Of a stretch of 64,000 bases of DNA, positions 31,690 through 40,416 are shown piece after piece. A program made the translations under genes and the position numbers. The stretch spans positions 1 through 64,000 of the forward strand of contig JBAXTU010000002.1 in NCBI GenBank assembly GCA_037130015.1. The letters are read 5' to 3'. Below the pieces are notes generated by a model. That model was not told the DNA's origin. It worked only from the letters and a program-made list of their open reading frames with translations, and searched no databases. The DNA is from JBAXTU01 sp037130015 (lineage in GTDB: Bacteria; Patescibacteriota; Patescibacteriia; 2-01-FULL-39-33). Positions within the stretch are counted from its first letter, which is position 1. Each line of letters opens with the position of its first letter.

Positions 31690-33086
31690 TATTTTAATTT
31701 CTTAACTATATTTTTAAATTGGTTGCCTCTATCAAATTCATTTTTAAACAAACCAAAACTAGCGCAAGCTGGCGATAATAAAATAATATCCCCTGCTTTA
31801 GCAAAGCTTTTGGCCAGTCCGACAGCATCAATCATTGAAGCTGTTTCTGTCACTAAAAATTTTGAATTGGGCATTAATAATTTTTTTATTCTTTCTGAGC
31901 CAGTGTCTTTTAAGAGAATAACCACTCTACAATTTTTTTTAATTTCTTTAGCTAATATTTTAAAATCTAATCCTTTATCAGAACCACCAGCTATTAATAT
32001 GATATTTTTATTTTTAGCAATGGCTTTTAAAGCTGAGAGTGTGGCTTCTGGCGTGGTAGAAGTGGTGTCATTATAATATTTAATACCACCGATTTCTTTT
32101 AAAAATTCCAAACGATCAGGAATTCCCTTAAAATCCTTAATTACTTTTTTAATATTTAAAATTTTAATACCGCTAATTCTGGCCGTACAAATAGCGCCCA
32201 AGGCATTATACAAATTATGAACCCCAGGAATTTTAATATCAGACACTGAACAAATATTTTGTTCAACACCATTTTGACGAAAAACAATCTTACCACCTCG
32301 GACAAAAATTCCGTTTTCATGTTTGAACTCATGAAGCGAAAACCAAAATCTTTGAGCAGACACAAGACGACCCATTTTTTTAGTCCAAGCATTATCACGA
32401 TTTAAAATAACAAAATCATTTTTATCTTGCCAGGCAAAAATATTTTTTTTAGCCTCGGCATAATCTTCCAAATTATCATAAGTATTTAGATGATCAGGAT
32501 AAATATTAGTGAACACAGCAATATGGGGCGACAATTTTTTTGATTCCAAAGACTCCAATAACCAAGAAGACAATTCCAAAACTATTTTTCCATTTTTTTT
32601 AACCTTAGCCATTTGCGACAAAGGCGACTTGGTAATATTGCCGCCAAGCACCGAATTTTTATCCTGAGTTTTTATAAACTCATAAATCAAAGTTGTGGTC
32701 GTACTTTTGCCCCTAGTGCCTGTAATAGCCACGATTCTTTTTTTATCAACCAGCTGAAAAAATAAAGAAATATCTGTTTCAATAGGAATATTGTTTTCTT
32801 TGGCGATTTTTAAAAATTTTGAAGTACGTGGCACGCCTGGATTTTTTATTATCAAATCAGCAGATATAAAATCACTTTCACGATGTTCACCCAAAACAAA
32901 TTTTATTTTCTTGGCATCACTGCCTAGTCGTTTAATTTGTTCCTGTAATTGCTCTTTACTTTTTAAATCCGTCACAGTCACTTTGGCTTTTTGAGACAAC
33001 AAAAATTTAGTGGCGGAAATACCACTACCATCTTCATACAGGCCCAAGCCCATAACCGTGACTTTTTTATTTTTAAGATTAAGCAT
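31689..33086 (-). CDS. murD: UDP-MurNAc-L-alanine--D-glutamate ligase
   Basis: Mur ligase that adds D-Glu. 465 residues: N-terminal MGLGLYEDGSGISATKFL, P-loop AITGTRGKSTTTTLIYEF, ELSSWLLESL, TNIYPDHLNTYDNLEDYAEAK, and C-terminal YYNDTTSTTPEATLSALKAI and SPACASFGLFKNEFDRGNQF, which are MurD signatures. Complete. Confidence 0.95.
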   Translation of the reverse strand: MLNLKNKKVTVMGLGLYEDGSGISATKFLLSQKAKVTVTDLKSKEQLQEQIKRLGSDAKKIKFVLGEHRESDFISADLIIKNPGVPRTSKFLKIAKENNIPIETDISLFFQLVDKKRIVAITGTRGKSTTTTLIYEFIKTQDKNSVLGGNITKSPLSQMAKVKKNGKIVLELSSWLLESLESKKLSPHIAVFTNIYPDHLNTYDNLEDYAEAKKNIFAWQDKNDFVILNRDNAWTKKMGRLVSAQRFWFSLHEFKHENGIFVRGGKIVFRQNGVEQNICSVSDIKIPGVHNLYNALGAICTARISGIKILNIKKVIKDFKGIPDRLEFLKEIGGIKYYNDTTSTTPEATLSALKAIAKNKNIILIAGGSDKGLDFKILAKEIKKNCRVVILLKDTGSERIKKLLMPNSKFLVTETASMIDAVGLAKSFAKAGDIILLSPACASFGLFKNEFDRGNQFKNIVKKLK

Positions 33087-33103
33087 TATTAATTTTAATT
33101 ATC

Positions 33104-34168
33104 TTAGTGCCACGCCCCCCTGTCCAGCAAAAAAATCGCAAGTCCCACAATAGACATCATGGCCGATATTACCCAGAAACGCATCACCACCTTGGCCTCG
33201 GGCCAACCCAGCGCTTCAAAATGATGATGAATAGGGGCTGACAAAAAAACTTTTTTGCCATTTCTAAATTTCTTTGATAGCACTTGAATAATCACAGACA
33301 TTGATTCAACCACAAACAAAAAACCAATGATCGGCAAAAGAAAAACCGCATTAGTATAGAGCGCCATAATCGCCAAAGTGACGCCGAGCGCCATAGCGCC
33401 AGTATCACCCATAAAAAATCTGGCTGGTGGAATATTGAACCACAAAAAAGCCAACAACGCGCCAATAACCACCCCGCAAAAAGCAGCCAAATCATAATGG
33501 CCTTGAAAAAAAGCAATAGCACAAAAAGATAAGAAAGAAGTGAGCAGAGTGCCACCAGCCAACCCATCAAGTCCGTCAATTTCATTAACCGAAAAAGCCG
33601 TAGCCACCACGATAAAAATCACTAGTGGCAAATACCATAAGCCTAAATTAAAAGTGGCCACAAAAGGCACATGAATAAAATCCCATTGCAATTTGAAATA
33701 AAACCACCAAGCCACGGCCATAGCAATCAGAGTATAAACCATCAGCCGATGCTTCACTGATAAGCCTCCGCCATAAGGCCCGATTTTTCTCACATTTAAA
33801 TAATCATCAAAAAGACCAACCAGGGCTGTAGCTACTAGCGCGCCTAGTGGCAACCAAGTCTCACTCCTACTTAAAAAATTCAAACTACTAAACACATGAT
33901 CAAATATTTGACTCAAATAAAAAAACCCTAGGGAAATAATTAGTACTGTCAACCAGATAAGAATCCCACCCATAGACGGAGTGCCTGATTTTTTTTGATG
34001 CAGGTTGGAAAAAATAGGCGCCTTCTCAGAAGTCCTGATTTGCTTACCCAATTTATATTTGTACAAAAAATGAGTCAAAAGTGGCGTCCACAAAACAGCT
34101 ACAGCGAATGACAAAAAAATCAAACAGAAAATTTTAATGACATAAAAATTACCGACTGCCTCAGGCAT
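33104..34168 (-). CDS. mraY: Phospho-MurNAc-pentapeptide translocase
   Basis: Integral membrane enzyme that makes lipid I from undecaprenyl phosphate. 354 residues, ten hydrophobic segments. Active-site signatures are visible: GTPSMGGILIW, ALVGLFDDYLNVR (DD motif), NEIDGLDGLAGG, NIPPARFFMGDTGAMALG and the C-terminal LSAPIHHHFEALGWPEAKVV histidine motif. It is the first certain enzyme gene of the second dcw segment. Confidence 0.96.
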   Translation of the reverse strand: MPEAVGNFYVIKIFCLIFLSFAVAVLWTPLLTHFLYKYKLGKQIRTSEKAPIFSNLHQKKSGTPSMGGILIWLTVLIISLGFFYLSQIFDHVFSSLNFLSRSETWLPLGALVATALVGLFDDYLNVRKIGPYGGGLSVKHRLMVYTLIAMAVAWWFYFKLQWDFIHVPFVATFNLGLWYLPLVIFIVVATAFSVNEIDGLDGLAGGTLLTSFLSFCAIAFFQGHYDLAAFCGVVIGALLAFLWFNIPPARFFMGDTGAMALGVTLAIMALYTNAVFLLPIIGFLFVVESMSVIIQVLSKKFRNGKKVFLSAPIHHHFEALGWPEAKVVMRFWVISAMMSIVGLAIFLLDRGAWH

Positions 34169-34179
34169 AAAATAAAAAA

Positions 34180-34557
34180 TTAAAAATTAATATAAATTAA
34201 TAAAGAACCGGCCAACAAAACAATCAAATTAAAAATCAAAGCCGACAAGACAAAAAAATAACTTAACATTCTTTGCTTTAAATAGATATGAAAAATAATC
34301 AAAAAATTAATTACTAAAACAATTAGCCCGCTAGCCGGAAGCAATAGCACTTGTTGCCATGGCCCCAAAGAGCTAATCCCAAAATAAACAGTATAACCTA
34401 GAATAATATATTCTGTTGATTGCCAAAAATTAAAAAATAATATTATCCACAGAATAATATTAATGATAATGGAAGCAACTAGGCCACCAAGGATGATTTT
34501 GTTTCTGGCCGAGACTCGTGCCAAAGAAAAAACCTCTGAGAGACGCAATAAAAACAT
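34180..34557 (-). CDS. Four-helix membrane protein upstream of mraY
   Basis: 125 residues, mostly hydrophobic, with four predicted membrane helices (LGGLVASIIINIILWIILFF; IILGYTVYFGISSL; QVLLLPASGLIVLVINFLII; MLSYFFVLSALIFNLIVLLA). It is not recognised as a named family. It lies 11 bases upstream of mraY and directly after the operon promoter, so it is probably the first gene of the mraY-murB operon. A role in wall synthesis is inferred from context only. Confidence 0.75.
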   Translation of the reverse strand: MFLLRLSEVFSLARVSARNKIILGGLVASIIINIILWIILFFNFWQSTEYIILGYTVYFGISSLGPWQQVLLLPASGLIVLVINFLIIFHIYLKQRMLSYFFVLSALIFNLIVLLAGSLLIYINF

Positions 34558-34587
34558 AATTTGACTATATTTGTCTACTATTATTTA

Positions 34588-34617
34588 ATTATAAACGATA
34601 ATAGTCATAATTGTCCA
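34588..34617 (-). promoter_or_regulatory. Promoter of the mraY-murB operon
   Basis: On the minus strand TGGACA (34617-34612) and TATAAT (34593-34588) are separated by 18 bases, 30 bases before the first gene. It is divergent from and nearly abuts the promoter at 34621. Confidence 0.55.
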
Positions 34618-34620
34618 CTA

Positions 34621-34649
34621 TTGACAACTTTATGTTTATATTGTAATGT
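34621..34649 (+). promoter_or_regulatory. Promoter of the surface polysaccharide operon
   Basis: TTGACA and TAATGT separated by 17 bases, about 50 bases before the ATG at 34700. Confidence 0.65.
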
Positions 34650-34699
34650 AAAAGGTTAAATATTTAAATCTAAAAAAATATCTAAATTTAAACAAAAAT

Positions 34700-35497
34700 A
34701 TGGAACAAGAAAAAATCTTTAGTTTAAAAAACATTCTCACTGTGGCTTTTGTTGCCACTATTGTGACTGTTTTAACTTTGGGCCTTAGTTTATGGCAAAC
34801 CCCAAAATACAAAGCCTCAGCCAAATTGATGGTGATCATTAATCAAGATAACGTTGATTCCTACACAGCTTCACGCTCTGCTGACTATATCGCCAACATT
34901 CTTACTGAGGTATTGTATTCAAATTCTTTCATGAATCAAGTACTGACCAGCGGATTTAATGTCCAAGACAACTTCGGCTTTTCAACTGATGAGCGCCTAA
35001 ATAATTGGGAAAAAGAAGTCAAAACTCAAGTCAAGCAAAATGAAGGCATTATTCTTTTGGATGTTATGGGTGATGATCAGAGCCAAGCTCAAAAAATTGC
35101 CCAATCAACCAGCTATCTATTAATGACTAGAAACAGCGACTATCATGGTTTGGGCAATAAAATTTCAGTCAAAATTCTAGACAATGCCTCTATTTCTTAC
35201 ACTTGGTCACAAAACAAAATTGCCACTAATACTGGCTTGGGCTTTTTAGCCGGCTTAGTTTTGGGCTTCTTCTTTATTATTATCTTCCCTCAACAACAAC
35301 TCTTGGCTGTCTTTTTCGGCTATGGCAAAAAAAGAAAAGATGAAACCATTGAACTGACACAGCCAGAAGACTATTGGTCTCAAAATTATGAAACACCTAC
35401 ATTTCCAACTGAAATAATTAATGAGACTGAATCAGAACAAGAACAAACAGAAGAAAACAAAACCGACAAAAACGGCAACCAGTACTACGGCTGGTAA
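34700..35497 (+). CDS. Wzz-like chain-length determinant protein
   Basis: 265 residues with two membrane helices flanking an extracytoplasmic domain: TM1 VAFVATIVTVLTLGLSLWQ followed by PKYKASAKLMVIINQDNVDSY (the Wzz start), and TM2 TGLGFLAGLVLGFFFIIIF near 205. The C-terminal tail is cytoplasmic and acidic (about 220-265) with no Walker motifs, so there is no fused tyrosine kinase. It probably controls the length of a surface polysaccharide made by the following genes. Confidence 0.85.
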   Translation: MEQEKIFSLKNILTVAFVATIVTVLTLGLSLWQTPKYKASAKLMVIINQDNVDSYTASRSADYIANILTEVLYSNSFMNQVLTSGFNVQDNFGFSTDERLNNWEKEVKTQVKQNEGIILLDVMGDDQSQAQKIAQSTSYLLMTRNSDYHGLGNKISVKILDNASISYTWSQNKIATNTGLGFLAGLVLGFFFIIIFPQQQLLAVFFGYGKKRKDETIELTQPEDYWSQNYETPTFPTEIINETESEQEQTEENKTDKNGNQYYGW

Positions 35498-35528
35498 AAA
35501 ATAATAAAATATTTCTTAACTAAAAGTC

Positions 35529-36965
35529 ATGATTATCGGCAACAGACAAATCAGCCAAACGACTTTTTACCAAACAGTGGCCTATACCTATTTGGCCACT
35601 TTTGTTATTACCTCAATTTTTTTGGGCCTGTCACCAATTTTATTCGCTTTATTTACCGCAGTCGGAGCAATTTTTATTTTAGCTTACGCTGAACTCGGAC
35701 TGTGGCTAATTATTGTTTTTACCATGTTATTTGAAAGATTTTTCACGCTTCAACCACTTATCATCAACCAAAATACTTATAAACTATACCCACTGGATAT
35801 TGTCATGGGCCTTTTAATTTTCAGTATTTTGTTTTCATTAATCAAATCAAAAAATAAAAATAAAATCACCATTGGCTGGCCAGAAAAATTAATCCTGCTG
35901 TTTATCACTATTTCCGGATTATATTTTATCAGAAGTCTATTTGATATTAATGCCGATTTTGATGTGGCTTTTAGCAGTTTCAAAAATTATGCTTTTTATC
36001 CCCTGCTTTATTTCATTACAATCTATCTTATAAATGACGCTAAAAAATTCAAGCATACCTTGCATACCATTCTAATATCTGGAGTACTGATTATTGGTTT
36101 TATTATTATCGGTGTCATTACTGGCCAAGGTTTGTGGACAGAATATACTCCGCTTTCTACCGCTGGTGTTCGCTTACTCGCAGGTACACACGCCTTTTAT
36201 CTAGTTTTATGTTCGCTGATTGTTTTGTCACTCCTAGCTTATAAAAGATTTTTCAGCAACCAGTTGCCAACCATGATTTTATGGATCTGGTCATTTGGTA
36301 TTGCTATGTCTTTAATGCGCCATCTGTGGCTGGGTTTAGTTTTTGGCGGAGCTGTTATTTTTGCACTCATACCGAGAAAAAATAAAAAAATCCTAGCTTC
36401 TTATGGCGGTAAAAATATTTTAACCGTCTTTGCTATTTTGGTTGTTCTTATTATGGCTGGCAATATTTTCTTTACTTATGATTTAAATAATCCGGTTTTT
36501 AATTTTTTGCAAGATTTGCAAATTAGAGCCGCTTCTATTGGCAACACTTCTATTGACACCAGTGTTGCTTGGCGTTTTAGTTTGTGGCAATCAGCTCAAG
36601 AAGTCTGGTTGACCAATCCTATTTTTGGTATTGGTTTGGGGCATATTATTCCGCTAGAACTTGACGGCTGGAGAACTTTTGAAGAAGTACGCAATCTACA
36701 CAACTCACTATTAGCTATTTTGGTGCAAATGGGACTGCTCGGCTTGATTTCATTTTTAGGACTGATTGCCTCTGTACTGATTACCAGCAGAAAAAAGATT
36801 TTTAATGATCAAAATTTAACACCATATTATATCGGACTTTATGCTGGCGTAGCAGTCATTCTTTTTTGCAGTTTATTTCAGCCTTATTTTGAAACTAATT
36901 TGACCGCGATTTTTTTGTGGATTTTCTTAGGCCTAATTGCCACCAGCCGTAATCTCAAAACTTAA
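35529..36965 (+). CDS. O-antigen ligase / polymerase family (Wzy/WaaL) membrane protein
   Basis: 478 residues with about twelve membrane helices and a larger loop near residues 325-375 that contains RFSLWQSAQEVWLTNPIFGIGLGHI and HNSLLAILVQMGLLGLISFLG, the Wzy_C/WaaL-type signature (GxGxG ... HNxxL). Such proteins polymerise or ligate polysaccharide at the outer face of the membrane. Sequence does not distinguish polymerase from ligase. It follows the Wzz gene by 31 bases. Confidence 0.85.
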   Translation: MIIGNRQISQTTFYQTVAYTYLATFVITSIFLGLSPILFALFTAVGAIFILAYAELGLWLIIVFTMLFERFFTLQPLIINQNTYKLYPLDIVMGLLIFSILFSLIKSKNKNKITIGWPEKLILLFITISGLYFIRSLFDINADFDVAFSSFKNYAFYPLLYFITIYLINDAKKFKHTLHTILISGVLIIGFIIIGVITGQGLWTEYTPLSTAGVRLLAGTHAFYLVLCSLIVLSLLAYKRFFSNQLPTMILWIWSFGIAMSLMRHLWLGLVFGGAVIFALIPRKNKKILASYGGKNILTVFAILVVLIMAGNIFFTYDLNNPVFNFLQDLQIRAASIGNTSIDTSVAWRFSLWQSAQEVWLTNPIFGIGLGHIIPLELDGWRTFEEVRNLHNSLLAILVQMGLLGLISFLGLIASVLITSRKKIFNDQNLTPYYIGLYAGVAVILFCSLFQPYFETNLTAIFLWIFLGLIATSRNLKT

Positions 36966-36969
36966 TTTT

Positions 36970-38169
36970 ATGAAGATACTCGTTATCAACAAATTTTTAT
37001 ATCCCAAGGGCGGAGCCGAAACTTATCTGCTTGCCCTTTCAAAACTTTTGCGCCAAGATGGCCATGAGGTGATTTATTTTTCCCAACAAAATAAAAAAAA
37101 TATTTCTGCCTCAACAGCTAAATATTTTTTACCAGATTTGGATTTGTCAGGCCAAAATAAAAAAAATATTTTAGGTCTAGGACGAATTTTTTGGTCTTTT
37201 TCAGCTCAAAAAAAATTAGATCAATTAATTAAAACAGAAAAACCAGACTTGGTGCATCTGCACAATATTTATCATCAAATTTCCCCTTCAATTCTTAAAA
37301 CCATCAAAAAACATAACCTGCCAGTAGTCATGACCGTGCATGATTTTAAATTAGTCAAACATGATTATACTCTGCGCGCCGATGGCCAAAAAACCAGACA
37401 CAAAAATTCACTGGCTATTGATTTATTACTCAAGGCTGAAATGACTTTTCATAAACTGTTAAAAATTTATGAAAAAAATATTGATTTGTTTATTGCACCA
37501 TCAGAATTTGTAAAAAAAGAACTGCTAAAAAAAGGCTTTGACGAAAAAAAAATCATAGTAGTACCACATTTTATTGACTTAACTACTTACCCTAATTCTC
37601 AAAATACCGAAGCTGGAGATTATATTCTTTACGCTGGCCGATTGGACGAAAGTAAAGGCGTTGATCTATTAATAAAAGTGGCCAATCGTATCAATAATAA
37701 TTTAAAATTAAAAATTGCCGGCACGGGCCCGCAAGAGAAAAAACTGCACGAACTGGTAAAAAAACTAGGCGCTGAAAAAAAAGTAGAATTTTTAAAACAC
37801 TTGGACAAACAGCAATTAATCAATGTGATTAAAAATTGTCGCTTCACAGTTTTTCCTTCGCGAGTACACGAAACTTTTGGCTTGGGAATTTTAGAAAGCT
37901 ATGCTTGTTTCAAGCCAACCTTGGCTTCTAGGGCAGGCGCCTTTACTGAAATTTTACAAGATGGCCAAACTGGTATATTATTTGAAGTGAACGATGCCAT
38001 CGGATTAAAAAAAATAATTGAGACTTTATGGAATGGTCCAAGCTTGGCAGTTATGGGGAAAAAAGGAAGAAAACTAGTAGAACAAAAATATCAACCACAA
38101 AAACATTTAGAACAAATTTTAAACATCTATAATAATTTAAAAGATGAAAAAAATTCTGCTGGCAATTAG
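36970..38169 (+). CDS. Glycosyltransferase family 4 protein
   Basis: Retaining GT-B glycosyltransferase. From the ATG at 36970 it is 399 residues: MKILVINKFLYPKGGAETYL start with the acceptor-domain glycine loop, LVHLHNIYHQISPSI, donor domain LYAGRLDESKGVDLLIKVA and the E-x7-E motif in PSRVHETFGLGILESYACF. The donor sugar is unknown. An in-frame start 11 codons earlier overlaps the previous gene and is less likely. It overlaps the next gene by 26 bases. Confidence 0.93.
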   Translation: MKILVINKFLYPKGGAETYLLALSKLLRQDGHEVIYFSQQNKKNISASTAKYFLPDLDLSGQNKKNILGLGRIFWSFSAQKKLDQLIKTEKPDLVHLHNIYHQISPSILKTIKKHNLPVVMTVHDFKLVKHDYTLRADGQKTRHKNSLAIDLLLKAEMTFHKLLKIYEKNIDLFIAPSEFVKKELLKKGFDEKKIIVVPHFIDLTTYPNSQNTEAGDYILYAGRLDESKGVDLLIKVANRINNNLKLKIAGTGPQEKKLHELVKKLGAEKKVEFLKHLDKQQLINVIKNCRFTVFPSRVHETFGLGILESYACFKPTLASRAGAFTEILQDGQTGILFEVNDAIGLKKIIETLWNGPSLAVMGKKGRKLVEQKYQPQKHLEQILNIYNNLKDEKNSAGN

Positions 38170-40174
38170 TTTCTGTTTTTTAATTACAGCCATACCAGCC
38201 AATGCTAATGACAATTCAAATTATACTTTATTGACCACCCGATATCCGCGAGTGGTCAATTTATATTGGAAAACACCCATAACTCAAGCTGAGGCCAAAA
38301 AACTGGCCAAGTGGGATATGTTGGCACTCTCCATGGATGCACAAATTGACAGCTCCGACTCCATAAAATATATCAGGCAATTAAATCCCAAAATAGTTAT
38401 TTTGGCCTATACCTCAGCTACCGAGATTCCGCTTGAAACTCGCCTAAATATTATGGAACCACATGGCCTTGGCCTTTGGCATGATCTTATTAGCGACATC
38501 AGTCCAGAGTGGTATCTAAAAACAACCGACGGGCAAAATATTTCTTGGTGGCCAGGCAATGTTTCTATGAATCTTTATGCTACGGACAAAAACGGTCGCA
38601 CTTATGGGGATTATTTATCAGATTTTTTTGCCAAAAAAGTGCTCACCACCGGACTTTGGGATGGTTTGCTTTTTGACAACACTTGGCAGAATATTTCTTA
38701 CATCAACAAAAAAATAGACATTGACGCAAATGGAGAAATTGATGCTCCGGAAAAAATTGACGGCTTATGGCATGAAAGTTATGAAAATTTATTTTCACAA
38801 ATAAGAAACCAAATCGGCGCCAAATATTTAATTATCGGCAATGGCGATGGCTATTATCAAACAAATACTAATGGCCGAATGTTTGAAGGTTTTCCCGAGA
38901 TTGGCGAAGGCGGTTGGACAGGACAAATGCCAAAATATCAAGACAACATCATAGACGGCTATGTGCCACGAGTTAATATTATAAATTCAGACGCCAATAA
39001 CACAGACAATCAAAACGATTTTAAAGATATGCGCTATGGACTGTCCAACACTCTCATGGGCGACGGTTTTTACAGCTTTGATTACGGCCCGGACTTGCGT
39101 GAACAATTTTGGTGGTATGACGAATATGACGCCAATTTAGGACAACCGATTTCTACGCCATTTAATTTTTTTGATAAAAATAATGCCAGTCTCACGCCTA
39201 GCGTTTGGCAAAGAAATTTCTCCCAAGGCATTGTGCTAGTCAATTCAACAGAACAGCCACAAACCATAAATCTTGATCAGCCCTATGAAAAAATAAACGG
39301 CACTCAGGATTTAAAAGTTAATAATGGAGAAACAATTGAAAGCGCCACTATCCCCGCTCATGACGGCCTGATTTTATTTAAACCTATTACCAGTCTTGAT
39401 GATATTATTTTTATAAATAATTATAATATCAAAATTTTCAGTGGCGATGGACGAAGCGTGCGCAAAATTTTTTCTATTGATGATCAAAATTTTGCAAGTA
39501 ATTTAAAAATTATTAATACCGACATTAATAATGATGGACAAGATGAAATAATTACCGCTGACAAAAATAAAATTTCCATCTATAACGCCGACCATAAATT
39601 AATAAACTATTTTTATCCGCTTGGGACAAAATATACTGGGGGAATTTCTTTGGCCATTGGTGATTTGTCTGGCGACAAAAAAACAGAAATCGTAGTTGGT
39701 GGCGAAACTGGCAATGCCAATCTAATAAAAATATTCAACACTTCAGGAAAACTATTGCGATCGTTTAATGCTTATAATAAAAATTATAAAAGCATTGGCG
39801 TGAATGTGGCTTTAGGAGACACTAATGGCGATGGCAAAATGGAAATTATCACTGGCGCTAGCTATGGCTATGCACCAATTATAAAAATTTTTAGTGATAT
39901 GGGGAAAATTTTAAACAATGGTTTTTTGGCTTATGACAACAAATTCAAAGGTGGAGTCAATGTGGCGTCTGGCAACATTAATAGCGATGGCCGGGCCGAA
40001 ATTATCACCGGCCCAGACCTTGGTGGCGGACCGCAAATTCGCACTTTTGATGCCAAAGGCAAACTATTAAACTCTTGGTGGGCTGGTGAAACCACTGGTA
40101 ATCAAGGTATTAAAATTGGCACAACAGATATTGACGGCGATGGCGAATCTGAAATTTTAACTTTTAAAAAATAA
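38144..40174 (+). CDS. Secreted glycoside-hydrolase-like protein with FG-GAP repeats
   Basis: 676 residues. Signal peptide (MKKILLAISFCFLITAIPANA). Residues about 25-410 resemble a TIM-barrel putative glycosidase: YPRVVNLYWKTPITQAEAKK, WDMLALSMDAQ, LWDGLLFDNTW, MFEGFPEIGEGGW; this type is often annotated only as putative glycoside hydrolase. The C-terminal part has several FG-GAP/VCBS-type calcium-binding repeats: DINNDGQDEI, DLSGDKKTEI, DTNGDGKMEI, NINSDGRAEI, DIDGDGESEI. It belongs to the polysaccharide operon and probably trims or binds surface glycans. The catalytic residues were not identified. Confidence 0.82.
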   Translation: MKKILLAISFCFLITAIPANANDNSNYTLLTTRYPRVVNLYWKTPITQAEAKKLAKWDMLALSMDAQIDSSDSIKYIRQLNPKIVILAYTSATEIPLETRLNIMEPHGLGLWHDLISDISPEWYLKTTDGQNISWWPGNVSMNLYATDKNGRTYGDYLSDFFAKKVLTTGLWDGLLFDNTWQNISYINKKIDIDANGEIDAPEKIDGLWHESYENLFSQIRNQIGAKYLIIGNGDGYYQTNTNGRMFEGFPEIGEGGWTGQMPKYQDNIIDGYVPRVNIINSDANNTDNQNDFKDMRYGLSNTLMGDGFYSFDYGPDLREQFWWYDEYDANLGQPISTPFNFFDKNNASLTPSVWQRNFSQGIVLVNSTEQPQTINLDQPYEKINGTQDLKVNNGETIESATIPAHDGLILFKPITSLDDIIFINNYNIKIFSGDGRSVRKIFSIDDQNFASNLKIINTDINNDGQDEIITADKNKISIYNADHKLINYFYPLGTKYTGGISLAIGDLSGDKKTEIVVGGETGNANLIKIFNTSGKLLRSFNAYNKNYKSIGVNVALGDTNGDGKMEIITGASYGYAPIIKIFSDMGKILNNGFLAYDNKFKGGVNVASGNINSDGRAEIITGPDLGGGPQIRTFDAKGKLLNSWWAGETTGNQGIKIGTTDIDGDGESEILTFKK

Positions 40175-40220
40175 AATAATAGCTAAAATAAGCTAAAAAA
40201 TACCAAAAAAATACTTCCCC

Positions 40221-40249
40221 TTGACAAAAAAACCTTTATTTGCTAATAT
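40221..40249 (+). promoter_or_regulatory. Strong promoter of the first Ig-domain lipoprotein
   Basis: TTGACA and TAATAT separated by 17 bases. A leader of about 160 bases follows, with small hairpins (TTAATGT/ACATTAA near 40301-40318; GCCC/GGGC near 40394) before the AAGGAG site. Confidence 0.7.
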
Positions 40250-40416
40250 ACTTTATTAAACTTTTGTGGCTATTGCCCTATCATGGCAAAATTGCAAAAG
40301 ATTAATGTTTGGACATTAACAACATAAGTGAGAAGTCGCAATAAACTCTGACAGAGCCCATCGCTCGACAGAGAATGTGACTTAAAAAAACAGCCCTACG
40401 GGCAAGGAGTAGTACC

